Assembly (NCBI GenBank): GCA_031963445.1
Contig: JASSUH010000001.1
Location: forward strand, 1,364,001-1,428,000
Origin: JASSUD01 sp031963445
GTDB lineage: Bacteria; Pseudomonadota; Gammaproteobacteria; Burkholderiales; Burkholderiaceae
Direction: 5' to 3'
Length of the DNA: 64,000 bases
Within the stretch, counting starts at the first letter, position 1, and each line of letters begins with the position of its first letter. A program made the translations under genes and the position numbers. Below the pieces are notes generated by a model. It saw only the letters and a program-made list of their open reading frames with translations, ran no database searches and was not told the DNA's origin. Below are positions 8,510 through 17,317 of the stretch, piece by piece.

Positions 8510-9520
8510 CTACTGCCGCTCGCTCGCTGATTCATCGCGTACTTCTAATTCCAGCGTAGTGCTAAATCCACCATCACTCAGCGCATGGCTTACGCGTGCG
8601 ATCAGCCACGGGGTTTCATCTATTTCTTTTTTAAAACCAATGAGTTTTATCGGCATTTCTGGAGAGAGGTCGGCGCGTCCTAAGGCTAGGGTGACGCTCA
8701 TCGTTGCTTGCTTACGCTGGATGCGTTGCCATTCTGAGCGCGCTGCGGCTTGGGCTTGGGCGCGACTTGCATATGGTTCTGGCAAGACTTTTAAATTGCT
8801 CTCGTCCTCTTCGCCAACCACGACGGATTGCCGCTTCGCTTGGCCAATGCTATGCCAATACGCTTGCACGCCGGCATAGTGTTCGCGCTGTGCGATGTGA
8901 TAGCGGTGCTGAGCGGTTGCTTGGCGGGGGATTTCAACTAGTGGCAAAGCTTTACCACTCGCTGTGCGCGAAGCACCAAGCGGCATAAAAAGTAGGGTTT
9001 GCTGTTTGACCGTCATCACGGCATCGTATTGTTTGGCTAGCCGCGTTAAGAAGCTTAAGTCGCTTTCGTGAGTTTGATCGATATGTTTGATCTCTACCTT
9101 CATAAACGCAGCAGCGATTTTGGGCGTCAGATGATGGCGCGCGGCAATGGTTTTAATGATGGTAGCGAGGCTGACCTCATGCCAACTTTGCTCGCGCCGT
9201 TTATGTAGGCTGCGCGTCATCGAAGCGCTGCGTGCGCGCACAGTAATATGGTCGGGGGAGCCGCTGTGCTCGATTTCATCCACCGTAAACAACCCTTGAT
9301 TTACCAACCCGGACTCTTCCCATCCGAGCGCCACTTTTAACGCAACGCCACGTTTGGGAATGGCAAGCTTGCCATCGTAATCGGTCAGTACCAGATCCAG
9401 CTGATCGGCCTCATCGGCTCGGCAGAGCGTCATATTTAGACTGCTAAGCCTCGGCGCCACGCGCATGGTGAGATCTTGTTTATCCAGTGTTAGCTGGTAG
9501 ATTGGTTTAAGGTGAGCCAT
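8510..9520 (-). CDS. D: Phage tail protein D (baseplate hub, P2 gpD-like)
   Basis: 336 residues of the P2 gpD / phage late control D family, the hub at the centre of the contractile-tail baseplate, related to T4 gp27 and VgrG. Recognisable parts include LDLVLTDYDGKLAIPKRG and the middle FLTRLAKQYDAVMTVKQQTLLF, typical of gpD, then a conserved C-terminal ISHAL/LELEVR segment. Length is normal. It is the last gene of the tail operon, and its start overlaps the end of gpU by 14 bases, as in P2-like phages. Confidence 0.93.
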   Translation of the reverse strand: MAHLKPIYQLTLDKQDLTMRVAPRLSSLNMTLCRADEADQLDLVLTDYDGKLAIPKRGVALKVALGWEESGLVNQGLFTVDEIEHSGSPDHITVRARSASMTRSLHKRREQSWHEVSLATIIKTIAARHHLTPKIAAAFMKVEIKHIDQTHESDLSFLTRLAKQYDAVMTVKQQTLLFMPLGASRTASGKALPLVEIPRQATAQHRYHIAQREHYAGVQAYWHSIGQAKRQSVVVGEEDESNLKVLPEPYASRAQAQAAARSEWQRIQRKQATMSVTLALGRADLSPEMPIKLIGFKKEIDETPWLIARVSHALSDGGFSTTLELEVRDESASERQ

Positions 9521-9914
9521 CTATCACCACTTCGTTATCCTCAACCCGTTTTAGCATCAGCGTAAATTCAAGCCGTTGCGGCACGCCTTCGCGGGTAAAG
9601 TAGGTTTGGTTTTGCGTCAACGATTCAATCACAAACGCGCCATAAACGCGCCCTAAGCCATCGATAAGTGGATAAGCTTGGCCGGCTTGTTGCATCATTT
9701 CTAATAGATCAAGCGATGCAAGTGTGCCGGTTAATTCGGGCGCGAGTAAGCCGCTTAGCGTAAAGGTTTCATCGCCAGGACCGATAGATTGACAGGTAGG
9801 GCGTGCGCCAATGCGCGAGGTGCTGGCATAGCGCCACGCTGTTTGCCGTTGCAACGTTTGATACGCGAGCGTGGCTAAACTAAATTCAAAGCTGCCTAGC
9901 GTCATCATCGTCAT
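9507..9914 (-). CDS. U: Phage tail protein U (P2 gpU-like)
   Basis: 135 residues matching P2 gpU. The N-terminal MTLGSFEFSLATLAYQTLQR is followed by a central RIGARPTCQSIGPGDETFTLSG segment, where gpU proteins have their conserved RVGxRPAxQ.lGPGe signature, then LMLKRVED. gpU is a small tail structural protein needed for tail assembly. It lies between T and D in the canonical order. Two further in-frame ATGs exist within the first four codons. Confidence 0.92.
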   Translation of the reverse strand: MTMMTLGSFEFSLATLAYQTLQRQTAWRYASTSRIGARPTCQSIGPGDETFTLSGLLAPELTGTLASLDLLEMMQQAGQAYPLIDGLGRVYGAFVIESLTQNQTYFTREGVPQRLEFTLMLKRVEDNEVVIDGSP

Positions 9915-9939
9915 CTTATTTGCTCCCTAATCTTTAAAA

Positions 9940-12063
9940 CTAATCGCTAAAACGCGACGCTAAACGTGCTGCTTTGTCTCGTTCACGCTTTTCAAGTTCA
10001 GCGCGAACCGCTTGTGCAATGGCTGTTGCATCCATGCCAGGCGCTCCTTGAATCGTGATATTGATCGTATCGCCGTTAACCGAAGCAGCGGAGCGCGTTT
10101 CTTTCAGATTCACTGGCTTTGGATTTTTTTCTATCATCGGCATATCGGCGCCGACGAACGCTAAAGCGGGAGATGATGAAGTTTCGGGCAGATGAAGCGC
10201 CTCCTTAACCCAATTCATCGCTGTATCAACTGAATTGAATAAAATTTGCTTGATTGAGTTAAATCCTTCGAGTATCCCGTCACCTAAACTGCGAATCCAA
10301 TCTGCGCCAATTTCAAGACACTGGCCTTTAAACTGCGTTAACGTTTCGATGAGTTGCAGCCATTGCCCCTTGATTTGCTCTTTGATCTCTTCCCATTTGT
10401 TGGCTGCACCTTCTTTGATCATGTCCCACAGCGCCGCAAGCTTAGAGGTAAGCGTTTCCCAGTTCAGTGCATCCTTGACCCAATCCATCGCTGTATTAAC
10501 TGTGCTAGTTAATATTTGCTTGACTGAGTTAAATTCTTTAGATAGGCCAGTACCTATACTGCGCATCCAATCTGCGCCGATGCCAACGCAACGGTCTTTG
10601 AACTGCGTTAATGTTTCTAGGAATTGCAGTCCTTTTTGCTTGATTTGTTCCTTTAGCTGTTGCCATTTATTGATTGCGCCTTCTTTGGCTTTGTCGCATA
10701 CATTGATGACGCCTTCTTTGATCTTTTCCCATTCGTTGATAGCGCTTTTTTTGATCTTCTGCCATAACGCTGCAAACTTCGGCCCAAGCGTTCCCCAGTT
10801 GCGCCAGATATAAACTGCCGCGAGTCCGATCGCGAGGAGGGCGGCTACTAACGGAAATTCAATGATCAACATGCCAAGCCGCAAGAAAACCCGCCCGATT
10901 ACCCCTAGTATTCTGCCTATCGTAGGTGCCTTGGTAGCAAGCCAAGAGAAAACTTTGCCAGCAGCAGATTTGATTACCTCGATGACCTTAGACACGCCTG
11001 TGCCAAGCCCTGAGAAAGCTTTTTTGGCTAACACTATCACTGCGCTTACCGTAGAGATCTTTATGCCAAGCTTTGACAAGACATCTAATACGGCACTTAA
11101 CTTACTCGCAGCGGTCCACACCACGCTGGTTACCAAAATCCCATCTACCAATACCTCAGCGGCCTTCGGATGTTGTGCCACCCACTTGGTTAAACGCTCA
11201 GTGGTGGCGATGGCAAGATCTAAACTTTGGTTATAAAACGGCAAAGCCTGTTGCTTTAATCCCGATTTTAGGAGGTCGACTTTGGTCGATAAGATAGCTT
11301 TTTTCGCATTGACAGCATTTAATAAGCGTAGATTGCGTGCTTCGGGGCTTTCTGCATTTGAGTTGGGATTGGCGTTTTGATGAATTTGTGTACGCTGCGT
11401 ATAGGGCGTCGTCAACGCATCGACTGCCTCGGGTTGATCAACAATCTTAAACCCTTCCACCTCTCCAAGCTTGCCGTGTATCAGTTGGTTTGAGTCGATT
11501 AAGCCTAAGTTCTGCAGTTCTTTTATTGACTTAACCGAGGCTTGCCCTTGCTCTGGCCCTATCTCTTTGACTGAATCGTTGGTTGTACCAAAGATGCGAT
11601 TCAATAGACCGACTGCATTTGAACCAATCGAAGACGAAGAGAGATTCGCAAGACTTTGTACTTGTTGAATGCGCTCACGTGTGAAAGCTAGTCGCTCTTC
11701 TTGTTTCGCAACTAACGCAAGTTGCATTTGCTGATCTGCTAAAGCGGTATTGGTCGCCGTGACTTCAACGCGTAGTTGCCGCTCGCGTTCGCTTAGGCGA
11801 CCCGTTTGCAATGCTGTCGCAGCAAGCTGGTTTTGCAATGTTTGCAGGTTGTCAAACGCGTCGGTGACAGGTTGTATCCCTTCTTGCAAAAGGCGTAACC
11901 CAGCAAGCCCATTTTGCGCGCGATTAAGCGCACTGAGCTTGCTATGGGTTGCTTTAAATGCCTGATGCAATTGGCGTTTACCGCGCTTTGTCGGGTTAAA
12001 CGACTTCAGCGCACGCTCAATGGCATCAAGCAATACCTGCAGTTTGAGTTCAGACTGATTCAT
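9940..12063 (-). CDS. T: Tail tape measure protein (P2 gpT-like)
   Basis: 707 residues: long helical and coiled-coil N-terminal half (RERQLRVEVTATNTALADQQ), hydrophobic segments in the middle (PLVAALLAIGLAAVYIWRNW) and an extended C-terminal part, as in tape measure proteins that set tail length. The region at about 440-620 holds a tandem duplication of 90 residues: ETLTQFKDRCVGIGADWMRS is repeated as ETLTQFKGQCLEIGADWIRS, with a 270-base period in the DNA. The protein is of moderate length for P2-like tails. It follows E/E', overlapping E' by 14 bases, which supports the usual translational coupling. Confidence 0.92.
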   Translation of the reverse strand: MNQSELKLQVLLDAIERALKSFNPTKRGKRQLHQAFKATHSKLSALNRAQNGLAGLRLLQEGIQPVTDAFDNLQTLQNQLAATALQTGRLSERERQLRVEVTATNTALADQQMQLALVAKQEERLAFTRERIQQVQSLANLSSSSIGSNAVGLLNRIFGTTNDSVKEIGPEQGQASVKSIKELQNLGLIDSNQLIHGKLGEVEGFKIVDQPEAVDALTTPYTQRTQIHQNANPNSNAESPEARNLRLLNAVNAKKAILSTKVDLLKSGLKQQALPFYNQSLDLAIATTERLTKWVAQHPKAAEVLVDGILVTSVVWTAASKLSAVLDVLSKLGIKISTVSAVIVLAKKAFSGLGTGVSKVIEVIKSAAGKVFSWLATKAPTIGRILGVIGRVFLRLGMLIIEFPLVAALLAIGLAAVYIWRNWGTLGPKFAALWQKIKKSAINEWEKIKEGVINVCDKAKEGAINKWQQLKEQIKQKGLQFLETLTQFKDRCVGIGADWMRSIGTGLSKEFNSVKQILTSTVNTAMDWVKDALNWETLTSKLAALWDMIKEGAANKWEEIKEQIKGQWLQLIETLTQFKGQCLEIGADWIRSLGDGILEGFNSIKQILFNSVDTAMNWVKEALHLPETSSSPALAFVGADMPMIEKNPKPVNLKETRSAASVNGDTINITIQGAPGMDATAIAQAVRAELEKRERDKAARLASRFSD

Positions 12064-12253
12064 CTTGATTCACTCGCAAACGCGCTTGTTCTCGCCACAT
12101 CATCAGCTCGGCTAAGCTCATTTTTCGCATGACCTCTAACGACCAATGAAAAACGGTGGCGATATCGGCGATAGCACTTTCTACTCGATCGGGGAGGGCA
12201 TAGCAGGGCGCATCGCGCTTGGCACTAAAAAATGGGCAATCGCGCCTCCACAT
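12050..12253 (-). CDS. E': Frameshift extension E' of tail assembly chaperone
   Basis: This frame encodes ADIATVFHWSLEVMRKMSLAELMMWREQARLR, which matches the C-terminal half of the P2 E+E' fusion (conserved FHW and WREQA). It has no convincing ribosome site of its own and lies in the -1 frame relative to gpE. It is therefore read as the extension produced when ribosomes shift at 12226-12232. In P2 the E+E' fusion and E together act as tail assembly chaperones on the tape measure. Confidence 0.85.
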   Translation of the reverse strand: MWRRDCPFFSAKRDAPCYALPDRVESAIADIATVFHWSLEVMRKMSLAELMMWREQARLRVNQDESV

Positions 12254-12507
12254 TGCAATAAATCAGCAAGATTTAAGCGTGTTACATCCACTTCAGTGAG
12301 CATCGGTGTGCTGATACGCGGTAGCAACTTGCGTAACGAGTCAACCTCTAAACTGGCTAACTCGGTGAGTTTGAGGCCCATCAAATCACTCGCTAATGGT
12401 TCGCGTATTGTGATTGACTCAATCGTTTGCTCACCGCGTTTAAGCGGGACATCTAGATGAACCGTTTGCTCAGCGCGAGCGCCTAGTTCTTTTTTAGCGT
12501 TTGCCAT
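12181..12507 (-). CDS. E: Tail assembly chaperone E (P2 gpE-like)
   Basis: 108 residues including LKRGEQTIESITIREPLASDLMG, the conserved start of gpE proteins, then LPRISTPMLTEVDVTRLNLADL. It ends a short way past the slippery site. Gene order FII-E-E'-T is exactly that of P2. The palindromic repeat at 12519-12662 lies directly upstream, separating it from the tail tube gene. Confidence 0.9.
   Translation of the reverse strand: MANAKKELGARAEQTVHLDVPLKRGEQTIESITIREPLASDLMGLKLTELASLEVDSLRKLLPRISTPMLTEVDVTRLNLADLLQCGGAIAHFLVPSAMRPAMPSPIE
12226..12232 (-). promoter_or_regulatory. Programmed -1 frameshift site (T TTT TTA)
   Basis: On the minus strand the heptamer TTTTTTA falls in the E frame as T TTT TTA, a classic slippery sequence. 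A -1 slip joins E to the E' frame (TTT TTT AGT). The geometry and gene context match the E/E' frameshift of P2-like phages. Confidence 0.8.
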
Positions 12508-12518
12508 GTTGGACTCCT

Positions 12519-12662
12519 TAGAATCTGTTCAAAGTCTCTAGAAAACACCCTTAAGGCCGTCATGTTGGGGTTCCTGCGTCACCCCAACCTACAATCTTTG
12601 GCATTTTTCGTAGGTTGGGGTGAGGTACGAACCCCAACATGCACATCAGTAGCCTCTAAGGC
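12519..12662. repeat. Dispersed palindromic repeat (GTTGGGGTTCC family) with adjoining MITE fragment
   Basis: Starts TAGAATCTGTTCAAAG and contains the inverted pair GTTGGGGTTCCTGCGTCACC / GGTTGGGGTGAGGTACGAACC around a short AT-rich loop. It is one of six copies in the window. Directly after it (about 12665-12700), TGTACTAGCAGCAAAGGTAT is a fragment of the MITE family found at 34300-34425. The element lies between FII and E. Confidence 0.8.
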
Positions 12663-12716
12663 CTTCTTTTGTACTAGCAGCAAAGGTATGCGCTTCCCGA
12701 TTTACTCAAGGTCTCT

Positions 12717-15447
12717 TTATAGGCCAATTGCATGGCGTACATCAGCGAGTAAATCGACGTCGTTGACTTTATTAATGAAATTCACGCAATCGATTTCGAT
12801 AATGGGTGAGCCATTAATAGCGAGCTTGTAATAACTGAGTACCGTGGTCACTTTGAACGAGGTATCGTCAGCTAACTTGGATGTGCCAAAGTCGATTTCT
12901 TTGTGCCGTCCTCTTACGACAATTTCTACCGCATCAACGGTTTGGCTATCTTCACACTGATAAGCACCGGCAAAGCGCAATAGCACTGCGTCATGCTTAT
13001 TCGCGCTGTATTGCTTGAACACGTCGCTCATGACGCCGCCGCAGTCGGGTAGCAGGAGTCCATTACTGAACCCCCGCCCCCTAAGAACCGTACGTGAGAC
13101 TCACGCCTCATACGGCTCAAGCCATTGTTCAGCACGGTTCAGAGCACTGGGCAATATGTAGTTCTCGTGGAGTTGTGCCGCTGGTTAAAATAATCCTTCC
13201 ACTGAGAGTCAAAAGGGTTTGCTAGGTTACGAATCTTTATGTGCCTAACAATGGGAACCGTTGCGGCATTGAAGAGTTGTATCCTTTGGGAATTACTCTT
13301 CTGATGCTCCGGTGCTGCAAATACCCAATTGCGCTTTTTCTCTTTGTGGAAGTACTTTTGTTTAATCCAGTGTGCTCCTTTGGAAGAATGTCTTCGCTTC
13401 GCCCATTTCCAAAGCAGCCGCCAAAGGGTGTGATCGATAGTGGAGAAGGTCACTTTAGCTACCACATGTCGGTGATACTGCACCCACCCTCTAATGATAG
13501 GGTTAAGTTTTTGTATCAGCCGTATCTGAGTATAGCTGGCCCCTTCTTTTATGATTCTTCGGACAGTATCCAGAAGTGATTGAACACTCTTCTTGGCAGG
13601 CTTGATAAGTAACTTATGCCCGTACTTGCGTACATTCTGACCGAGGAAATCAAAGCCTTCGGCAATATGGGTGATCTTGGTTTTCTCATCTGAGAGTGCT
13701 AAGCCTCGCACAGCCATAAATTGCTCAATGGCCGGACGAACCTGGTTTTCCAATACTTCTTTCGAAGATGAGGTGACCACAAAGTCATCCGCGTAGCGGA
13801 TGACATGGAGTTTAAGCCGCCGTGCGGTGGTACGGTATGGCCCCACACTTGCGAAGACGGCAGTTTCTAGTCCATCCAATGCCATATTGGCGAGTATGGG
13901 CGAGATGACACCGCCTTGCGGAGTACCTGCTTTGCTCGCAAATAGGGTGCCTTTATCGATGTATCCGGCATGCAGCCATTGCTGTAATAGGCGTTTGTCC
14001 ATCGGGATATGTTTCAAGAGCCATGCCGAGCTGATATTGTCGAAACAGCCCTTGATATCTCCTTCGAGCACCCAGTCTGCCGCCGTTTTCTGAGCGAGAC
14101 AGTTGTAGCACTGTTCGATGGCATCCGCTGTCCTTCGCTCTGGCCTGAAGCCGTAAGAGTTTGGGTCAGCTTTGCACTCTGCAATAGGTTCCAGAGCGAG
14201 TTTCCATAATGCCTGCATCGCTCTGCAACGCATGCTAGGAATGCCCAGTGGACGCTGCTTGCCGTTACTTTTTGGGATATAGATGCGTCGTAGTGGTTGT
14301 GCGCGGTATCCACGATGCCTCAGTGACAGCATCCCTTTCCCTTTGGCTGCCGGGGTCAACCAGAGTGCTTTGTCAACCCCAGGCGTGCGTTTTCCACGAT
14401 TTTCAGTCACTCGTTTCACAGCAAGCATTTTGCCGCTATATGAGCGCGTTAAGAGATGTTGTAAGGCCCGTGCCTTACCCCATCGCTTCGCTTGTATTGC
14501 CTGAGCGATACGCTCCTGGAGTCGCTTCACCCTTGCTTCGATGCGGAGCCAGTGTGCCTGATCCCACATAGTCGCAGCGCGTAAAGGTGCACAGCGAACC
14601 TGCTGGTTACGCTTCATCTGCCTTCCTTTATATAACGATTTGCCATGATCTCTCGCCCACAATGACCAGGTGCAAGTCTGCCCGCTTTCGCGTCGAGCGA
14701 TGTTTCAGCACGTATTCGACCTATTACTGGTCGATCTTCGCTTTTTGCACCCTCCTGTACCCACCGCACCAACAACTTTCCTTACGGTTAGCCTGCCTTC
14801 TCAGGCAGCACGATGGGCTTACCCTGTTTTGTACTCATTCCAGAGCGGGTCGGTCTCCTCCTTTTCACCGGCGGATTGAGTTGTCCATGAATAACCCATG
14901 GATTAAGGGCTATTCCTTACCGCTTACCATTTTGGTTCGGGCCTTTTTCGGGACTCGTTTGTCAACTTCGTTCCGATCATCACTATCAGCCCGTTACTCC
15001 TAACGATGTTTATATAGAGGTTCACTTACGTTAGACGTGTCCGCTCATCCCTAGCGCCTTACCACCTTCGTGTTCGGTAGCTTTCCTTCAGGCTCACGCC
15101 TTCTGGTACTGGATATCCAGTGGCTACGTTGTCCCCGGGGCTTCAGACCACGCCGTTACCAGCGTCGCATGCCCGGGTAGGGAACGGCTGATGGAACAGC
15201 CGGTCTCGTCTAAGACATGCAGGCCTTAGTGAGACAGCAATGAGTGCAACTTTGCAGGTCGCACAGTCCATTGGAGTTCTAGTGCTTCTTGTCCTAAATC
15301 GATTTGCACCGGGCCGTTCATGCCACCGCCTCGATATTCCTCCATCTTGCGCGAAAGTTTAGGCAGGGTGATCTCGACAACTTGTCCGGCATAGTTAATA
15401 CCATCATTAAACAAGTTCATATTTTTGAGTTTGCGTGGAAGAGCCAT
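12717..15447 (-). CDS. FII: Major tail tube protein FII, split by a group II intron
   Basis: Exon 1 (15447-15265, 61 codons) reads MALPRKLKNMNLF ... LPKLSRKMEEYRGGGMNG and ends ELQWT. Exon 2 (13043-12717) continues CGGVMSDVFKQY ... VVRGRHKEIDFG ... IDCVNFINKVNDVDLL. Together they give 169 residues, close to P2 FII (172), with the reading frame kept exactly across the intron at 13044-15264. The protein forms the inner tube of the contractile tail. Translation without splicing would stop soon after exon 1, so a working tail depends on splicing. FI lies upstream. Confidence 0.9.
13044..15264 (-). mobile_element. Group II intron inserted in the tail tube gene
   Basis: The 5' end (minus strand from 15264) is GTGCGACC, the standard group II intron start. 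The 3' end (at 13044) reads CTACCCGAC. Just before it is domain V: GAGCCGTATGAGG and its partner CACGTACGGTTC at about 13087-13118, then a domain VI with a bulged-A candidate (CAGTAATGG). It is 2,221 bases long, in the sense orientation of FII, and carries a reverse transcriptase/maturase gene in domain IV. Removing it restores FII in frame, which fixes the boundaries. Confidence 0.93.
13139..14662 (-). CDS. ltrA: Group II intron reverse transcriptase/maturase
   Basis: 507 residues. An RT domain with RTPGVDKALW, RRIYIPKSNGKQRPLGIPS, SYGFRPERRTADAI, GDIKGCFDNIS, GTPQGGVISPILANM and the catalytic RYADD (about residue 287) is followed by the maturase domain (LNPIIRGWVQYHRHVV). It ends soon after ANPFDSQWKDYF. 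The HNH endonuclease domain that often follows in this class is absent; the last residues (TTYCPVL) may be a trace of it. The start is uncertain: MKRNQQVRC (about 14614) or MWDQAHW are possible. The protein aids splicing and retrohoming of its own intron. Confidence 0.93.
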   Translation of the reverse strand: MWARDHGKSLYKGRQMKRNQQVRCAPLRAATMWDQAHWLRIEARVKRLQERIAQAIQAKRWGKARALQHLLTRSYSGKMLAVKRVTENRGKRTPGVDKALWLTPAAKGKGMLSLRHRGYRAQPLRRIYIPKSNGKQRPLGIPSMRCRAMQALWKLALEPIAECKADPNSYGFRPERRTADAIEQCYNCLAQKTAADWVLEGDIKGCFDNISSAWLLKHIPMDKRLLQQWLHAGYIDKGTLFASKAGTPQGGVISPILANMALDGLETAVFASVGPYRTTARRLKLHVIRYADDFVVTSSSKEVLENQVRPAIEQFMAVRGLALSDEKTKITHIAEGFDFLGQNVRKYGHKLLIKPAKKSVQSLLDTVRRIIKEGASYTQIRLIQKLNPIIRGWVQYHRHVVAKVTFSTIDHTLWRLLWKWAKRRHSSKGAHWIKQKYFHKEKKRNWVFAAPEHQKSNSQRIQLFNAATVPIVRHIKIRNLANPFDSQWKDYFNQRHNSTRTTYCPVL

Positions 15448-15539
15448 TTTTATTCTCCGTGAAAGGAAGATTTGCGTAGCCCTAAAGCGAGAAGGCCTCA
15501 GTGGTTTATCCTGCCGCTATAGGGTGAGGCAGATCTTCA

Positions 15540-16712
15540 TTAAGCTTTAATGCGTTGAGCAAAGTCCATTAGATAATGGTCGGTGATGCGTTGTCTTAGC
15601 ATCAGGTTTTCTAATGGCGGCATTGGGGTGTAGTCGTAATCGATCTGCAGTTTTCCGTCTTTCAACGAATTGGTGGTGTTGGCAGATTCGTCGTACCAGG
15701 CGGAGCCATCGATCAAATAACCTTGCGTTTTCATTTCTCTGAACTTTGCGTTGATGCCTTCGATGACATCGCGCACCAGGGAAGGGTGCAAGGGTCTATC
15801 GACTGCCCACAAATGCGCTTGGGCCATTGTGTCGGCCAACACTTGCGCTGTGCGAGTTGCGCTTTCAAATGCGAACAGTGGATCACTTGATGTGGTGCGG
15901 CTGCCCCAAAAGCGATAGCCTTGTTGTTGGATGAGCGTCGTGACTTCGCGTTCATTTAAGAAACCGGCGTCGGTTGCAGGGTTTTGCAAATCCCAAAAGA
16001 CATCTTGAGAAATGCCTGTGACGCCATTCACTGGCACATTGGAGAGGGTTTTATGCCAGCCTGTTTCTTCATCGATTTTTGCGCGCAGCCCTAATGCAGT
16101 AGCGGTGGCGGCAATTGGCATCGATTGATTTTTGCTGATATCCCAATTCACAAAGTCAGGCCAAATCAACATTAATTCGCGCTGACCAAAGTTTTGGCGA
16201 TACTTAGCGGCATCCTCTTTTTTGTTTGCGCCAAAAGCCGAGACATAAGCAAAGCCTCTTAGTTTTTGCGCAAGGCTGGCTAATGCGTTGGCGACTGGTA
16301 ATGAATCGAGGCCAGGCGCACCTAAAATACGCGGTTTAATTTGCACGTGCGCTTCAGCCATTAACAATGCTTTTAAGCCTGTGTATTGACCTTTATCGTT
16401 GACGGTACCAATCACATTAGAAGTGGTTTCGGCTTCATCTTTACCTTCATGGACCCGTACCACTACGGTTAACGGTTGGGTTTGTGCCGCGATCGCTTCG
16501 AGCGTGCGCGCGAGGGTGCCTTTTTTGCCGGCTTTGCCTATCGCTGCTTGGATGTTGGTAAGCAGCACAGGGGTATTCAGTGGAAAGGTTTCTGCATCGG
16601 CATCGTTGGCCGTAGCGACAAACCCAACCACAGCGGTTGAAACAGTGCGAATAGGGCGGCTACCTTCATTAACTTCGATAACCCGTACCCCGTGGTGAAA
16701 ATCAGCTGGCAT
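15540..16712 (-). CDS. FI: Tail sheath protein FI
   Basis: 390 residues, close to P2 FI (396). The N-terminal FHHGVRVIEVNEGSRPIRTV and TAVVGFVATANDADAETFPL are diagnostic for P2-type sheaths. The middle has GAPGLDSLPVANALASLAQK, and the C-terminus FWGSRTTSSDPLFAFESATR is the conserved sheath core. The protein forms the contractile outer sheath that drives the tube into the target. Next downstream is the intron-split tube gene. Confidence 0.95.
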   Translation of the reverse strand: MPADFHHGVRVIEVNEGSRPIRTVSTAVVGFVATANDADAETFPLNTPVLLTNIQAAIGKAGKKGTLARTLEAIAAQTQPLTVVVRVHEGKDEAETTSNVIGTVNDKGQYTGLKALLMAEAHVQIKPRILGAPGLDSLPVANALASLAQKLRGFAYVSAFGANKKEDAAKYRQNFGQRELMLIWPDFVNWDISKNQSMPIAATATALGLRAKIDEETGWHKTLSNVPVNGVTGISQDVFWDLQNPATDAGFLNEREVTTLIQQQGYRFWGSRTTSSDPLFAFESATRTAQVLADTMAQAHLWAVDRPLHPSLVRDVIEGINAKFREMKTQGYLIDGSAWYDESANTTNSLKDGKLQIDYDYTPMPPLENLMLRQRITDHYLMDFAQRIKA

Positions 16713-16743
16713 GGCGATGTCTCCTGATATGAACTAACTAAAG

Positions 16744-17295
16744 TTAAGCGCTCGCGCGCCGTTTAAAAGAATTAAAAGGATTAAAGGTGAAACACAGTGG
16801 AATGCGTGCGTAGCGGTGCCGAAGCGGACTAACCCAACCTTTGCCATCCCATCTATCCCAGGCTGCCCAACCTAATTTGAGCGAACCGAAGCGACCGTGG
16901 TAATAGACGTTAAAGCCGTTACCGAGAGCGATAAACAGCACGTGTTGAGGGGAGCTGGTGTAGTGGATCACGCGCCATTGATTGGCATCAAATCGCACAC
17001 CCAACAGCCAATAATCAAAGCCGTCAGCGGGATGACGATAGAGCCAATAAACCCGTGCTAAATAACGTTTACAGGCAGAAGCTCCCCAAGACGGATCGAG
17101 ATCTCCCCCTTGCCAAGCTTCATCCAGCGAGGCATCAACCGTTTGAAACCACCTTAGCCAATCGGGTAAATTGCCTTGTTCATCGGCGAAGAGCGGTGCC
17201 CACCAGTTAATGCCTAGCATTGCGCATCCTTTGATGAATAAAGAAAGCAACACCATCGGCGGATACAGCGCGATGTAAAAAATGATTGAATCCAT
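16744..17295 (-). CDS. Hypothetical phage protein between fibres and sheath
   Basis: 183 residues with a hydrophobic N-terminus (IIFYIALYPPMVLLSLFI) that may insert in the membrane, then a Trp- and Tyr-rich globular part (YLARVYWLYRHPADGFDYWLLGVRF; FNVYYHGRFGSLKLGWAAWDRW). Proteins of this appearance occur in Burkholderia P2-like phages without known function. Its place between fibre genes and FI, where lysis or exclusion functions can be inserted, gives no clear hint. Confidence 0.6.
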   Translation of the reverse strand: MDSIIFYIALYPPMVLLSLFIKGCAMLGINWWAPLFADEQGNLPDWLRWFQTVDASLDEAWQGGDLDPSWGASACKRYLARVYWLYRHPADGFDYWLLGVRFDANQWRVIHYTSSPQHVLFIALGNGFNVYYHGRFGSLKLGWAAWDRWDGKGWVSPLRHRYARIPLCFTFNPFNSFKRRASA

Positions 17296-17317
17296 GCTTA
17301 ATCACTCCTTTTGATTT

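Noticed and set aside
10235..11297. Long plus-strand ORFs opposite the tape measure gene
   Set aside because: They are antisense shadows of the helical tape measure coding sequence, with no start signals.
15448..15539. Terminator between FI and FII
   Set aside because: There is a short inverted pair (GCCTCA/TGAGGC) but no T-run on the minus strand, and the genes belong to one operon.
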